Source: Alphaproteobacteria bacterium
Lineage (GTDB): Bacteria; Pseudomonadota; Alphaproteobacteria; Caulobacterales; Parvularculaceae
Length of the DNA: 52,736 bases
Assembly (NCBI GenBank): GCA_013151255.1
Contig: JAADIQ010000069.1
Span: 1-52,736 of the forward strand
Reading direction: 5' to 3'
Made by a program: the position numbers and the translations under genes. Every line of letters starts with the position of its first letter. Within the stretch, counting starts at the first letter, position 1. Positions 27,510 through 35,507 of the stretch are shown here, in pieces. The notes under the pieces were generated by a model. The model searched no databases. It was not told the origin of the DNA and saw only the letters and a program-made list of their open reading frames with translations.

Positions 27510-28638
27510 TCTTTTTGCCGCGTCTTCGGCGGCGGCGTTTTGGCCTGACCGACTGACTGGCAAGGTCGGCGAGGATGCCTTCGCGCAGGCCCCGGTCTGC
27601 AACGCGGATACGCGTTGTCGGCCATTCGCGGATTAACGCCTCCAATATCGCGCAGCCGCAGACCACAAGGTCGGCGCGGTCGGCGCCAATGCAGGGCTCT
27701 CGCACCCGTTCGTAAAAGCTCATTGCACGAAGCTTTTCGATTGTGTCGCGCGCCTCGCTGACATCGAGCCATAACCCGTCAACACGATCGCGGCGATATT
27801 TTTTTAACCCAAGACTGACGCCGGCGATGGACGTGACGGTGCCGGACGTTCCTAAAATATGCGCCTTACCGTCGTTGAAATGGGTTTTCAGCCCCGCCGG
27901 GTCGCCGCAGGCCGCAATCTCGTTTCGGATACTGTCGACCATCGCCTCGTAGCGCTCAAGGGTGAGCTCGCGCCCGCCCCATTTCTCTGAGAGATTAACA
28001 ACGCCAAACGGCATTGATGTCCAGGCGTTGCAGTCAAATATTTTACCTCCTCCAGTTTGGCGCATCCAGGAGAGTTCTGTCGAGCCGCCGCCAATATCAA
28101 AAATCAGCGCCGCCTCAGCGTGCTCGTCGATCAGCTCCGCACACCCGGCGGCGGCTAGCCTAGCTTCTTCTTCGGTTGAAATGATTTCAAATTCGAGCCC
28201 GGTCTCCTCACGGATGCGCCCAAGAAAGGCCTCGCCATTTTTCGCCATTCGGCAAGCTTGGGTTGTGATGCATCGCGCATCGGCGCCGCCGCGCCGGTTA
28301 ATTTTGCTCGCGCAGATTTTCAACGCGTCAATCGTCCGCACCATCGCTGCATCGGACAACACACCCGAGGCGGAAAGCCCTTCGCCGAGACGCACGATGC
28401 GAGAAAAGGCGTCAACTATGCGTAAGTTCTCGCCGTCAGGCTTGGCGATCAGCAAGCGGCAATTATTCGTACCAAGATCGAGGGCCGCAAATCTGGCGCT
28501 GGGCGGCCTTCCGTTGCGACGGCCTTGCCCCGTTGACTGCGTCCCCGGATCGCGTATGCGATCTCCGGTTGCAGCGGCGCTTTGCTCGTTACTCACTATC
28601 CTGCGTCCTCGTATGCGCCGCTGATCAGCACTAATCAT
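27490..28638 (-). CDS. Ppx/GppA family exopolyphosphatase/guanosine pentaphosphate phosphatase
   Basis: 382 residues. After a variable, basic N-terminal extension the ASKHA fold starts at FAALDLGTNNCRLLI, with IVRLGEGLSASGVLSDAAM, the phosphate loop FDIGGGSTEL and LGTSGTVTSIAGV. Enzymes of this family hydrolyse polyphosphate or pppGpp. The ATG at 28638 has no clear ribosome site; a GTG at 28596 with GGA upstream is the alternative, giving 368 residues. Its last codons (RASGD) are encoded by a palindromic repeat arm at 27492-27509. Confidence 0.86.
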   Translation of the reverse strand: MISADQRRIRGRRIVSNEQSAAATGDRIRDPGTQSTGQGRRNGRPPSARFAALDLGTNNCRLLIAKPDGENLRIVDAFSRIVRLGEGLSASGVLSDAAMVRTIDALKICASKINRRGGADARCITTQACRMAKNGEAFLGRIREETGLEFEIISTEEEARLAAAGCAELIDEHAEAALIFDIGGGSTELSWMRQTGGGKIFDCNAWTSMPFGVVNLSEKWGGRELTLERYEAMVDSIRNEIAACGDPAGLKTHFNDGKAHILGTSGTVTSIAGVSLGLKKYRRDRVDGLWLDVSEARDTIEKLRAMSFYERVREPCIGADRADLVVCGCAILEALIREWPTTRIRVADRGLREGILADLASQSVRPKRRRRRRGKKTRASGD

Positions 28639-28659
28639 AAGGACGATTTTACAGTAGTT

Positions 28660-28686
28660 CCCGAAACGGGGGAACCGGTTTTCGGA
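28660..28686 (-). repeat. Diverged single-hairpin repeat fragment
   Basis: CCGAAACGGGGGAACCGGTTTTCGG resembles the reverse of the second hairpin of the elements at 38051 and 44156 (GAAA-GTGGAAACCGG-TTTTC core). It lies upstream of the Ppx gene. Similar sequences are common between alphaproteobacterial genes. Confidence 0.5.
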
Positions 28687-28742
28687 TAAAGAAGTGCGCT
28701 AAACTAAGGACGGCGCCCGCACCGTATGCGGATATCGCCACA

Positions 28743-28904
28743 TTAGAGGATGGCGAAGAAACAGGACGGGGCCACTGGCGCTGCACATAGCTGCACGTCT
28801 CGCGCCTCCGCCAGCCCTCCCAGGCCAAATGTGAGCGTCGCAAAAGCGATGCCGGTTAGCATAATCAACAGCGCCGCCTTGGTAATGATAAGGACCGTTT
28901 TCAT
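28743..28904 (-). CDS. Small membrane protein downstream of pspC
   Basis: 53 residues starting at an ATG with an excellent GGAGGAGGG ribosome site four bases upstream. A hydrophobic segment (residues ~3-32) is followed by a short tail with two Cys (VQLCAAP and APSCFF). It lies 80 bases after pspC on the same strand, the position of pspD in E. coli, but I see no sequence likeness to PspD. Could be an extra phage-shock component. Confidence 0.6.
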   Translation of the reverse strand: MKTVLIITKAALLIMLTGIAFATLTFGLGGLAEARDVQLCAAPVAPSCFFAIL

Positions 28905-28984
28905 ATTCCCTCCTCCGGCGCAAAACGCACCTTCCCCGTTCACTCGTTTTCGGGCGTTAGATTCAGCAGTTTATTTAAGTCGTC

Positions 28985-29455
28985 TTACGCCCCGCGTTCG
29001 AGGTCTTTGAAGGCTTTGCGCAATCCGTATTCATCCGACAGGACGGCCGATTCCATATCCGCTAGGCGCGTATCAATCGCGCGGAACCGGTGTTTTAACT
29101 CTGAAAACGTCGCCGCCGGGCGCATCGAAAATGTCCGCCAGAACTGTTCTTCTTCCGGCGAACGATAGGCCGGCGCCGCGGGCTTGCGTTTCATCACCAT
29201 GGCGGCGATGAAATAGGCGATGATCGGCAGCGGAAACGTAAACAGCGTTAAAATAACCAGCCCGACGCGAAGGCCTTCCGGGCGCCAGCCATAATAGTCT
29301 GCAATCCCGGCGCAGACGCCGGCGATCATCGCCCGGTCTTTATCCTTATAAAGACGATGACGGTTCGGGCCCGGCCCCGGCGCGCCCGCGCGATAGGCAT
29401 AGCTGTCGCGCTCACGCCAATGATGGTGGTGGTGATGATGATGATTTTCACGCAT
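28985..29455 (-). CDS. pspC: PspC, phage-shock envelope stress sensor, with N-terminal His8 run
   Basis: 156 residues from ATG 29455, overlapping the pspB stop by 8 bases with GGAG upstream. Residues 5-12 are eight consecutive His. The PspC domain follows (~36-90): LYKDKDRAMIAGVCAGIADYYGW, VRVGLVIL-like segment and a membrane helix FPLPIIAYFIAAMVM. A C-terminal helical part with EEQFWRTFSMRP and a coiled-coil-like stretch (FSELKHRFRAIDTRLADMES) makes it longer than E. coli PspC (119). It sits in the inner membrane and, with PspB, relieves PspA inhibition of PspF. Confidence 0.9.
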   Translation of the reverse strand: MRENHHHHHHHHWRERDSYAYRAGAPGPGPNRHRLYKDKDRAMIAGVCAGIADYYGWRPEGLRVGLVILTLFTFPLPIIAYFIAAMVMKRKPAAPAYRSPEEEQFWRTFSMRPAATFSELKHRFRAIDTRLADMESAVLSDEYGLRKAFKDLERGA

Positions 29456-29693
29456 TGGGCCGCTCCGGAAATTCATTGCGCCAGTCCGGCGCTTCCTTGT
29501 CTAGAAGGGTTTCCAGTGCTTCTACCCGGCGCTCAAGGCGCTGCGCGGTCTTCCACAAATCATCAACCAACCGTTCGTCATCGGTGGAAATCGACTTGGT
29601 TTTACGAAGTTCCGCCTGATAGTGCATGAACACCGCAGGACATGCGACAAATATGATCGCGACAACTGCAACAATCCAACCCATATCACCCAT
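29448..29693 (-). CDS. pspB: PspB, phage-shock membrane protein
   Basis: 81 residues from ATG 29693 (ribosome site GGAAGGGAGA). One membrane helix (MGWIVAVVAIIFVACPAVFM), then a cytoplasmic part with DDERLVDDLWKTAQRLERRVEALETLLD, the typical PspB leucine-rich coiled coil. Works with PspC as the envelope stress sensor. Overlaps pspC; 35 bases after pspA. Confidence 0.9.
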   Translation of the reverse strand: MGDMGWIVAVVAIIFVACPAVFMHYQAELRKTKSISTDDERLVDDLWKTAQRLERRVEALETLLDKEAPDWRNEFPERPNA

Positions 29694-29728
29694 CACTCTC
29701 CCTTCCTATTTTTTGTTCTTCGCATTTG

Positions 29729-30394
29729 TTATTGTCTTTGCGCAACACGGCGTTTCAATTCGTTAAGCTCGGCGTTAACTGCGTCTTCCGCCTCCAGCTC
29801 AGAAAATTCATCTTCGAGCGTACGCGGCCGACCCAGCGCCCAGCTTTCGGACTCCGCCTCCAGCTCATCTATCCGGCGCTCATAGCGGTCAAACCGCTCT
29901 AACGCCTCATCAATGCGGCCATCATGCACTTGCCGGCTAATCCGCACACTGTCAGTTGCAACATTACGGCGTATTTCGAGCGAGCGTTGTTTGGCGCGCG
30001 CCTCTTTCAGTTTTACCTGAAGCTTGGCGAGGTCGTCATTGGTTTTATCGACCGCGGCCTCGATGGCTTTGAGTTCCTTGTCCAAGAGCTCAATCATTTC
30101 TTCCGCTTTTCGCCGCGCGGCAATCGCGCCTTTGGCGAGGTCATCGCGGTCTTTGGAAATCGCCAGCTCGGCTTTGGCTTCCCACTCTTTGGCGCGGCGC
30201 AAGAATTCATCTTTCTTGCGGCCCACTTCCTTGCGGTCGGCTAACGCCAGCGCTGCATTCGAGCGCACTTCGACCAGCGTATCTTCCATTTCCTGGATAA
30301 TAAGCCGGACAATTTTTTCCGGATCTTCGGCCCGGTCGAGCATCGCGTTGATGTTCGAGTTGATGATGTCGCTCAGTCTTGAAAAAATGCCCAT
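29729..30394 (-). CDS. pspA: PspA, phage-shock protein A / IM30 family
   Basis: 221 residues from ATG 30394, with AAGGAG seven bases upstream. The amphipathic N-terminal helix (MGIFSRLSDIINSNINAMLDRAEDPEK) and the long coiled coil (~30-190) are both typical, as is the ELNELKRR C-terminus. Length matches E. coli PspA (222). PspA binds stressed inner membrane and inhibits PspF when free. Confidence 0.95.
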   Translation of the reverse strand: MGIFSRLSDIINSNINAMLDRAEDPEKIVRLIIQEMEDTLVEVRSNAALALADRKEVGRKKDEFLRRAKEWEAKAELAISKDRDDLAKGAIAARRKAEEMIELLDKELKAIEAAVDKTNDDLAKLQVKLKEARAKQRSLEIRRNVATDSVRISRQVHDGRIDEALERFDRYERRIDELEAESESWALGRPRTLEDEFSELEAEDAVNAELNELKRRVAQRQ

Positions 30395-30405
30395 GGCCAT
30401 ACTCC

Positions 30406-30531
30406 TTAAAAGATAATGCCGCCGAGGATAAATCCAATGAAGAATGCGCCCCAGGCAAAGCCCGAGCGGCCGCGGACCAGCCGGTCCAGTCGGCTCTCCC
30501 AGTAACGGTCGTCATATCTCGATCGGTTCAT
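30406..30531 (-). CDS. Small membrane protein heading the psp operon
   Basis: 41 residues (MNRSRYDDRYWESRLDRL...) starting at an ATG with AAGGAG upstream and ending in a hydrophobic helix with Gly motifs (GAFFIGFILGGIIF). First gene after the sigma-54 promoter, 11 bases before pspA. I do not recognise a named family. Its N-terminus is charged and would face the cytoplasm. Confidence 0.65.
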   Translation of the reverse strand: MNRSRYDDRYWESRLDRLVRGRSGFAWGAFFIGFILGGIIF

Positions 30532-30582
30532 GATTTGCTCCTTCATCCTTGGCGGCTTGGTTAACCCGTCTGCCTTCCCCTT

Positions 30583-30598
30583 TGCGAAACCCGTGCCA
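30583..30598 (-). promoter_or_regulatory. Sigma-54 promoter of the psp operon
   Basis: On the minus strand TGGCACGGGTTTCGCA: the invariant GG at -24 and GC at -12 are ten bases apart, and it matches TGGCACG-N4-TTGCA except for TCGC. The start site would be near 30572, about 40 bases before the small membrane protein. It fits control by PspF, encoded divergently. Confidence 0.8.
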
Positions 30599-30674
30599 AA
30601 CTGGCGCAAAAATCATAAGATACTGTTTTTAATAAATAAAATGGAATATAGAGTTTTTCCGCAGTCAGCTTTAT

Positions 30675-30732
30675 AGGTGCTTTTCACCAATATACAGGTT
30701 TATTTAACCATCATATGTGGTAAATTACACCT
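30675..30732. promoter_or_regulatory. Three tandem dyads, candidate PspF enhancer sites
   Basis: Three copies of the dyad W-GGTN-N5-NACC-W: AGGTG-CTTTT-CACCA (30675-30689), AGGTT-TATTT-AACCA (30696-30710) and TGGTA-AATTA-CACCT (30718-30732). Their centres are 21 and 22 bases apart, two helical turns, so all face the same side. They lie about 110-150 bases upstream of the presumed psp start, right for an enhancer. The third abuts the pspF start codon, which could allow autorepression. Confidence 0.6.
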
Positions 30733-31761
30733 ATGAACACGCCCCAACCTCCGGACCTGCTCGGCCAGGCGCCGATCTTTCTCGACGCCCTCGCCCATGC
30801 CTCTGATGCGGCGGCGCTCGACCGGCCGTTGCTGCTTATTGGCGAGCGCGGCACCGGCAAGGAGCTGATTGCGGCGCGCATCCACTTCCTGTCGCCGCGC
30901 TGGGAGGGCCCGCTGGTCAAGGTCAATTGCGCGGCGATGAATGAGGAGTTGCTGGAGAGCGAGCTGTTCGGCCATGAAGCCGGCTCGTTTACCGGCGCAT
31001 CGAAGAAACATCTCGGACGGTTTGAGCGCGCCGAGGGCGGGACGTTGTTTCTCGACGAAATCCCGTCCGCATCCTTGCGGGTTCAGGAAAAACTCTTGCG
31101 GGTTATTGAATATGGCGAATATGAGCGGGTTGGCGGTGAGAAAACCCTCATCGCGAATGTGCGCATCGTCGCGGCGGCGAATGTTGATTTGCGCGCGCAA
31201 GCCCGCGAGGGAAAATTTCGCGCCGACCTGCTCGACCGTCTCGCCTTCGACGTCATCGTCGCGCCGCCCCTGCGCGACCGGCGTGAGGATATCGCCCAGC
31301 TGGCGGGCAGTTTCGCCGCCCGCATGGCTAGCGAAATCGACCAGCCCTATGACGGCTTTACCGCCGAAGCGATGGCGCAACTGCGCGCCCACAACTGGCC
31401 GGGAAATGTGCGCGAATTAAAGAACGCCGCAGAGCGGTCGTTTTACCGCTGGCGCGCAAAAGAAATGCCCGGCCCGGTCGGCGAGATTATCATCGACCCG
31501 TTTCCAGCGCTCAACAAGACAGATAATTTGCAGGCTGAACATGAGGCCGCAGAGCCATCAGCGGCAATGGCGCCTGAGATTAAAAGTGCGCAGAACAGTG
31601 ATGTCGATCTGCGCGCGCGGCTCGACGAAATCGAAAAACAACTGGTCATCGAAGCGCTGGCCCGCAATGGCGACAATCAAAGGCGCACAGCCAAGGCGCT
31701 CTCACTGAGCTACGACCAAATCAGGGGGATTGTGCGGAAGTATGGGATTGGGAGGGAGTGA
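30733..31761 (+). CDS. pspF: PspF, sigma-54-dependent activator of the psp operon
   Basis: 342 residues with no N-terminal receiver domain, as in PspF. AAA+ domain: Walker A GERGTGKE (37-44), the sigma-54 contact loop GSFTGA (84-89; usual form GAFTGA), Walker B GGTLFLDE (102-109), and LRDRREDIAQLAG later. C-terminal Fis-type HTH (~305-340: RTAKALSLSYDQIRGIVRKYG). It is divergent from the small-ORF-pspABC operon, and it activates that operon's sigma-54 promoter when PspA releases it. Confidence 0.92.
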   Translation: MNTPQPPDLLGQAPIFLDALAHASDAAALDRPLLLIGERGTGKELIAARIHFLSPRWEGPLVKVNCAAMNEELLESELFGHEAGSFTGASKKHLGRFERAEGGTLFLDEIPSASLRVQEKLLRVIEYGEYERVGGEKTLIANVRIVAAANVDLRAQAREGKFRADLLDRLAFDVIVAPPLRDRREDIAQLAGSFAARMASEIDQPYDGFTAEAMAQLRAHNWPGNVRELKNAAERSFYRWRAKEMPGPVGEIIIDPFPALNKTDNLQAEHEAAEPSAAMAPEIKSAQNSDVDLRARLDEIEKQLVIEALARNGDNQRRTAKALSLSYDQIRGIVRKYGIGRE

Positions 31762-31827
31762 GGCAGCGGGACTGTTACTGGCTGAAAGGTGCGATTTGAG
31801 CGGAACCCTTTTCAAAAGGCCGCCTGG

Positions 31828-32241
31828 CTAGGGGTTTCGAGCTTCGCACGCCGGGCTGCTGAGTAGTGCGGATACAGGGTCAGGATTGTCTGAATTATAG
31901 GAAAGCTTAAAGCCGCCCAGCCAATCAACATTGTCGGCGCGCACACGAAATCCGTTTGCAATCGCTGGTAGATCATCTACGGCGAAAGCGCAGTACAGCC
32001 GTTGAGGGCTGTAGGTATCAAATGACACTCTACAGGTGTTGTCTTCCACACCCTCCACGCGCCGGTTCATCGTATTCCCGCTCAATGGATCGTAAAAATC
32101 CTGATCCATGGGGCTGCATTCGGACAAGTGATCAGCAAAGGCCGCTATGTCGCGCTTTACGCGCCACCCGCCATATTGAAACAGATAAAAGGCGATGCCG
32201 AATACGAAAACCAAAGCGATACCCAAAAACCATTTCAACAT
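31828..32241 (-). CDS. Hypothetical membrane-anchored exported protein
   Basis: 137 residues from ATG 32241 (GGGAGA ribosome site). One N-terminal membrane helix (MLKWFLGIALVFVFGIAFYLF) and a soluble domain with three Cys (LSECSP, DNTCRV, SSPACEA), plausibly outside the cytoplasm. I do not recognise the family. It is preceded by another orphan protein gene on the same strand. Confidence 0.65.
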   Translation of the reverse strand: MLKWFLGIALVFVFGIAFYLFQYGGWRVKRDIAAFADHLSECSPMDQDFYDPLSGNTMNRRVEGVEDNTCRVSFDTYSPQRLYCAFAVDDLPAIANGFRVRADNVDWLGGFKLSYNSDNPDPVSALLSSPACEARNP

Positions 32242-32335
32242 AATAATTCTCCCGACTGGCAAGATGATTATCCTATATACGAATATGTAAGCCCCTTGTC
32301 ATGTTTCAGCTATCACCGCGCAGTAGGGCCGATTG

Positions 32336-32773
32336 TTAGCTAAACCAGAAGACCCAAGAGTAAATCACAGTTCCGTACAACATGACCAGTGCGAAGGAGT
32401 GCAATAGAAAATTCCATCCTGATTTTTTACGTGGAACAAACGGAACCCCCAACAAAAATGCGGCTGGCAGCCAAAACCAATTTTTTCCTTTTCGTTCTTG
32501 CAGCTCAGAAGCGTCAGAATGAGGCGATGAATTTAAATTCTGCCTGTCCGATTTGACAGGCGAGACTTCGCTCAAAGCTTGCCGCGCCTCGTCTTCAAAT
32601 TTCGACAGTATCAGGAGAGGATAACCGCCCAACGCAAAGCGCAACCATGGGGCTGTCGTTAGGTGATATTCGTTTTGGACGATGACGTCGATACCATAGG
32701 ATTTCAAATACCCCTTAGCGCAATAAGCCTCTTCGGGATCTAAGAAACGAGTAATTTCAACGAGCTTACTCAC
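32336..32773 (-). CDS. DUF2007-like N-terminal domain membrane protein
   Basis: 145 residues from a GTG start. Residues 1-72 (KLVEITRFLDPEEAYCAKGYLKSYGIDVIVQNE...) look like a DUF2007 'putative signal transducing' domain. A linker follows, then two hydrophobic segments near the C-terminus (WFWLPAAFLLGVPFV and LLHSFALVMLYGTVIYSWVFW). No function is known for the combination. Confidence 0.65.
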   Translation of the reverse strand: MSKLVEITRFLDPEEAYCAKGYLKSYGIDVIVQNEYHLTTAPWLRFALGGYPLLILSKFEDEARQALSEVSPVKSDRQNLNSSPHSDASELQERKGKNWFWLPAAFLLGVPFVPRKKSGWNFLLHSFALVMLYGTVIYSWVFWFS

Positions 32774-32971
32774 GCCCCAAGGTTAGAGGTTTTGAGTGTT
32801 GGTGTAAATTCAATAACAATCCTCATTGCATGCTATCAAACCGATTAGTGTAGCTATTCGCTTTGTAACAGATGCGCGAGGCGCAGTGTTTTCATGCACA
32901 ACCTCCTTTTCAAATCACCTTGCCGCGCCTAGATGTCGCCCTTCACGCCTTGCAAAACCGGAGCTTGCCCC

Positions 32972-33853
32972 ATGACTGACGCCACACCTTACACGCCGCC
33001 GAAAGTCTGGAAATGGGACGCTGAGAGCGGCGGCGCTTTTGCTAATATCAACCGTCCGATTGCCGGGGCGATGCATGATAAGGAACTCCCCGTCGGCAAA
33101 CACCCTTTGCAGCTCTATTCGCTGGCGACGCCTAACGGCGTGAAGGTGACGGTGATGCTGGAGGAGCTGCTGGCGCTTGGCCATGCGGGCGCTGAATACA
33201 ACGCGCATTTGATTAGGATTACCGAGAGCGACCAGTTTTCGAGCGGCTTCGTTGCGGCCAATCCGAACTCGAAGATCCCGGCGCTGATGGATCATTCAAC
33301 GCCGACACCGACGCGGGTTTTTGAATCCGGCGCAATCTTGCTTTATCTTGCAGAAAAATTCGGCGCCTTTCTGCCCAGCGACCCAACCAAACGCGCGGAA
33401 TGCTTGTCATGGCTGTTCTGGCAGATGGGTTCAGCGCCTTTCCTCGGCGGCGGCTTCGGTCATTTCTATGCTTATGCGCCCGAAAAATTTGAGTACCCCA
33501 TCAACCGCTACGCCATGGAAGTGAAGCGCCAGCTGGATGTTTTAGATCGTCACCTGGCGGACAATCAATTTATGTGCGGCGGTGAGTATACGATTGCCGA
33601 TATGGCGATTTGGCCGTGGTATGGCGCCGTGGTTACCAACAAGGTTTATGACGCCGCGGAATTTCTGGAAGCGCACACTTATGAGCATCTCGTTCGGTGG
33701 ACGCAGGAAATCAGTGAGCGCGAGGCGACCAAACGCGGACGCATGGTCAACCGCGCCTGGGGCGAGCCGGAAGACCAGCTTCACGAGCGCCACGACGCCA
33801 GCGATTTTGAATTGAAAACCCAGGACAAAATCGGCGAGCCCGTCTCCGCTTGA
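32972..33853 (+). CDS. yghU: YghU-type glutathione S-transferase
   Basis: 293 residues from ATG 32972 (upstream in-frame ATG rejected: the protein family starts MTD...). Nearly the whole length parallels E. coli YghU, including KVWKWD, GGAFANINRP, LPVGKHPLQLYSL, ANPNSKIPAL, RVFESGAILLYLAEKFG, FLGGGFGHFY, GEYTIADMAIWPW and the tail LHERHDASDFE. Thioredoxin-like N-terminal and helical C-terminal GST domains. YghU enzymes have disulfide-bond reductase and peroxidase activity with glutathione. Confidence 0.94.
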   Translation: MTDATPYTPPKVWKWDAESGGAFANINRPIAGAMHDKELPVGKHPLQLYSLATPNGVKVTVMLEELLALGHAGAEYNAHLIRITESDQFSSGFVAANPNSKIPALMDHSTPTPTRVFESGAILLYLAEKFGAFLPSDPTKRAECLSWLFWQMGSAPFLGGGFGHFYAYAPEKFEYPINRYAMEVKRQLDVLDRHLADNQFMCGGEYTIADMAIWPWYGAVVTNKVYDAAEFLEAHTYEHLVRWTQEISEREATKRGRMVNRAWGEPEDQLHERHDASDFELKTQDKIGEPVSA

Positions 33854-33855
33854 TG

Positions 33856-34386
33856 CTACGCGCCGATCGTCTGGCTGGCTTGGCGCTGGGCGAAGACGCC
33901 GAGCTCGCGGCGCTTGAGCGTTCCGTTGCCGTTGCGGTCAGCGGCGATAAACAGCGCTGACTGCGCGGCGACAAACTCATCGGCGTCAATCCGGCCATCG
34001 CCGCCGGCATAGGCATAGAACGCATGCTGGGCGACGGCGTTGATGCGGATATGCTCGCTGCGCGACAGCGCCGACGGGCTGGCGCCCGGCAAGGCGATAA
34101 GGCTGGGCTCATCCTCGGTCTCGATGGCGATAAAACCGTTCAGCTGCGCAAGCTCAGCCGTAACCACAGAAAGCGCCGTATATTCATCAACATCAAGGGC
34201 TTGGTCGCCATTGCGGTCAGCGCGCTCGAACACTCGCAAAGCATGATCGGCAAGCTCTGCCTGGGTCAGCGAGGACAAAGCTGCATCGCCATAAGCCGCG
34301 CCCGGCGCCAGCTCGTCGGCTGAGGCGAAGGCCAGACCGGCAACGGCGGCAATAGCGGCGGCGGATTTTATCAGTAACGGACCCAT
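33856..34386 (-). CDS. Exported EF-hand calcium-binding protein
   Basis: 176 residues with a signal peptide (MGPLLIKSAAAIAAVAGLAFASA). EF-hand loop 1 at D57 (DRNGDQALDVDEY, D57-N59-D61-E68); a degraded loop GGDGRIDADEF near residue 130; and a good loop DRNGNGTLKRREL near residue 153. Ca2+ binding is likely; partner unknown. Convergent with yghU. Confidence 0.8.
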   Translation of the reverse strand: MGPLLIKSAAAIAAVAGLAFASADELAPGAAYGDAALSSLTQAELADHALRVFERADRNGDQALDVDEYTALSVVTAELAQLNGFIAIETEDEPSLIALPGASPSALSRSEHIRINAVAQHAFYAYAGGDGRIDADEFVAAQSALFIAADRNGNGTLKRRELGVFAQRQASQTIGA

Positions 34387-34553
34387 AGCTCTCTCCTGTT
34401 TCGATGGAGAAGAATATGGGAGGCGAAGCGGGCCGATTATCGGAGAAATCGTGATTTTCTGATGGCGGGTGCGGCGGAATTGCGGCGCGGGCCGCTGAGG
34501 CGCCCCTTGGAGGCGAGCCCGCCTTCGCCGCTCGCCTTCTAATTGTACAAAGC

Positions 34554-35507
34554 TTATTCCGCCGGTTGTGGGCCGGGTTTTGGCGCGGGCCCGTCTGCGG
34601 GGTCACCCGCCACCGGATGCAGCCGTTGCCAGCGCTGTTTGATCATCGCCGAAGTCATGCGCGAGCCGTCCGGCGACCATCCCGGCGGGCCCCACAGATA
34701 GCCGCCGACTTCCCGCAACGAGCGCGCGCTGCGCAGATCCTTCGCCAGGCCAATCCATTCGTGAAAGCCAATCCTCAGCGGATTAAACGTGGTGAGGTTT
34801 TTGATAATCCCGTAACGCGGCTTTTCCGCCTCGTCTTCGGCCACATAGGTCCCGAACATCCGGTCCCAGATAATCAACATCCCGGCATAATTCGCATCCA
34901 GATAGCGCGGGTTGGTGGCGTGGTGGACGCGGTGATGGCTCGGCGTATTAAACACCCATTCGAACGGGCCCATGCGGTTTATAAGCTCGGTGTGAATCCA
35001 GAACTGATAGACAAGATTTACACCGCCCACGAACAAAACCAGCGGCGGCGGAAACCCGATCAGCGCCAGCGGCAGCCAGAATATCCCCGCAAAAGACAGC
35101 TTGCCGGTCCAGGTCTGGCGCAGCGCCGTCGATAGATTATAGTGCTGCGAGGAATGATGGATCACATGGCTCGCCCAGAACCAGCGTCGCTCATGGGCGA
35201 TGCGGTGAAACCAGTAATAAGCGAAATCGTCAACGATAACGCATATCAATATCGTCCACCAGACGATTGGCATCGCCTCAATAAGCCGGAACTGATAGAC
35301 CCAGCTATACATCATATAGACCAGCGCCCCGGCGCCGATCACCGCAATCAGATTGTTGCCGAACCCCATGGCGAGGCTTGAAAATGTGTCTTTGGTTTCA
35401 TAACGCCCGCGGCCACTGCGCCGCACGACAAACATTTCCAGAATGATCAGCAGCACAAAAGCCGGCACGGCATAGGCGATAACATCCGGAAACGATATGT
35501 CTTGCAT
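34554..35507 (-). CDS. Sterol desaturase / fatty-acid hydroxylase superfamily membrane enzyme
   Basis: 317 residues from ATG 35507, which overlaps the stop of the upstream gene (TGATG). Membrane segments flank the His-rich diiron motifs: HRIAH, HVIHHSSQH and HRVHHATN, in the order and spacing of the fatty-acid hydroxylase superfamily. The C-terminus is Pro-rich. Such enzymes hydroxylate or desaturate lipids; the substrate is not evident. Coupled to the frameshifted gene upstream. Confidence 0.88.
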   Translation of the reverse strand: MQDISFPDVIAYAVPAFVLLIILEMFVVRRSGRGRYETKDTFSSLAMGFGNNLIAVIGAGALVYMMYSWVYQFRLIEAMPIVWWTILICVIVDDFAYYWFHRIAHERRWFWASHVIHHSSQHYNLSTALRQTWTGKLSFAGIFWLPLALIGFPPPLVLFVGGVNLVYQFWIHTELINRMGPFEWVFNTPSHHRVHHATNPRYLDANYAGMLIIWDRMFGTYVAEDEAEKPRYGIIKNLTTFNPLRIGFHEWIGLAKDLRSARSLREVGGYLWGPPGWSPDGSRMTSAMIKQRWQRLHPVAGDPADGPAPKPGPQPAE

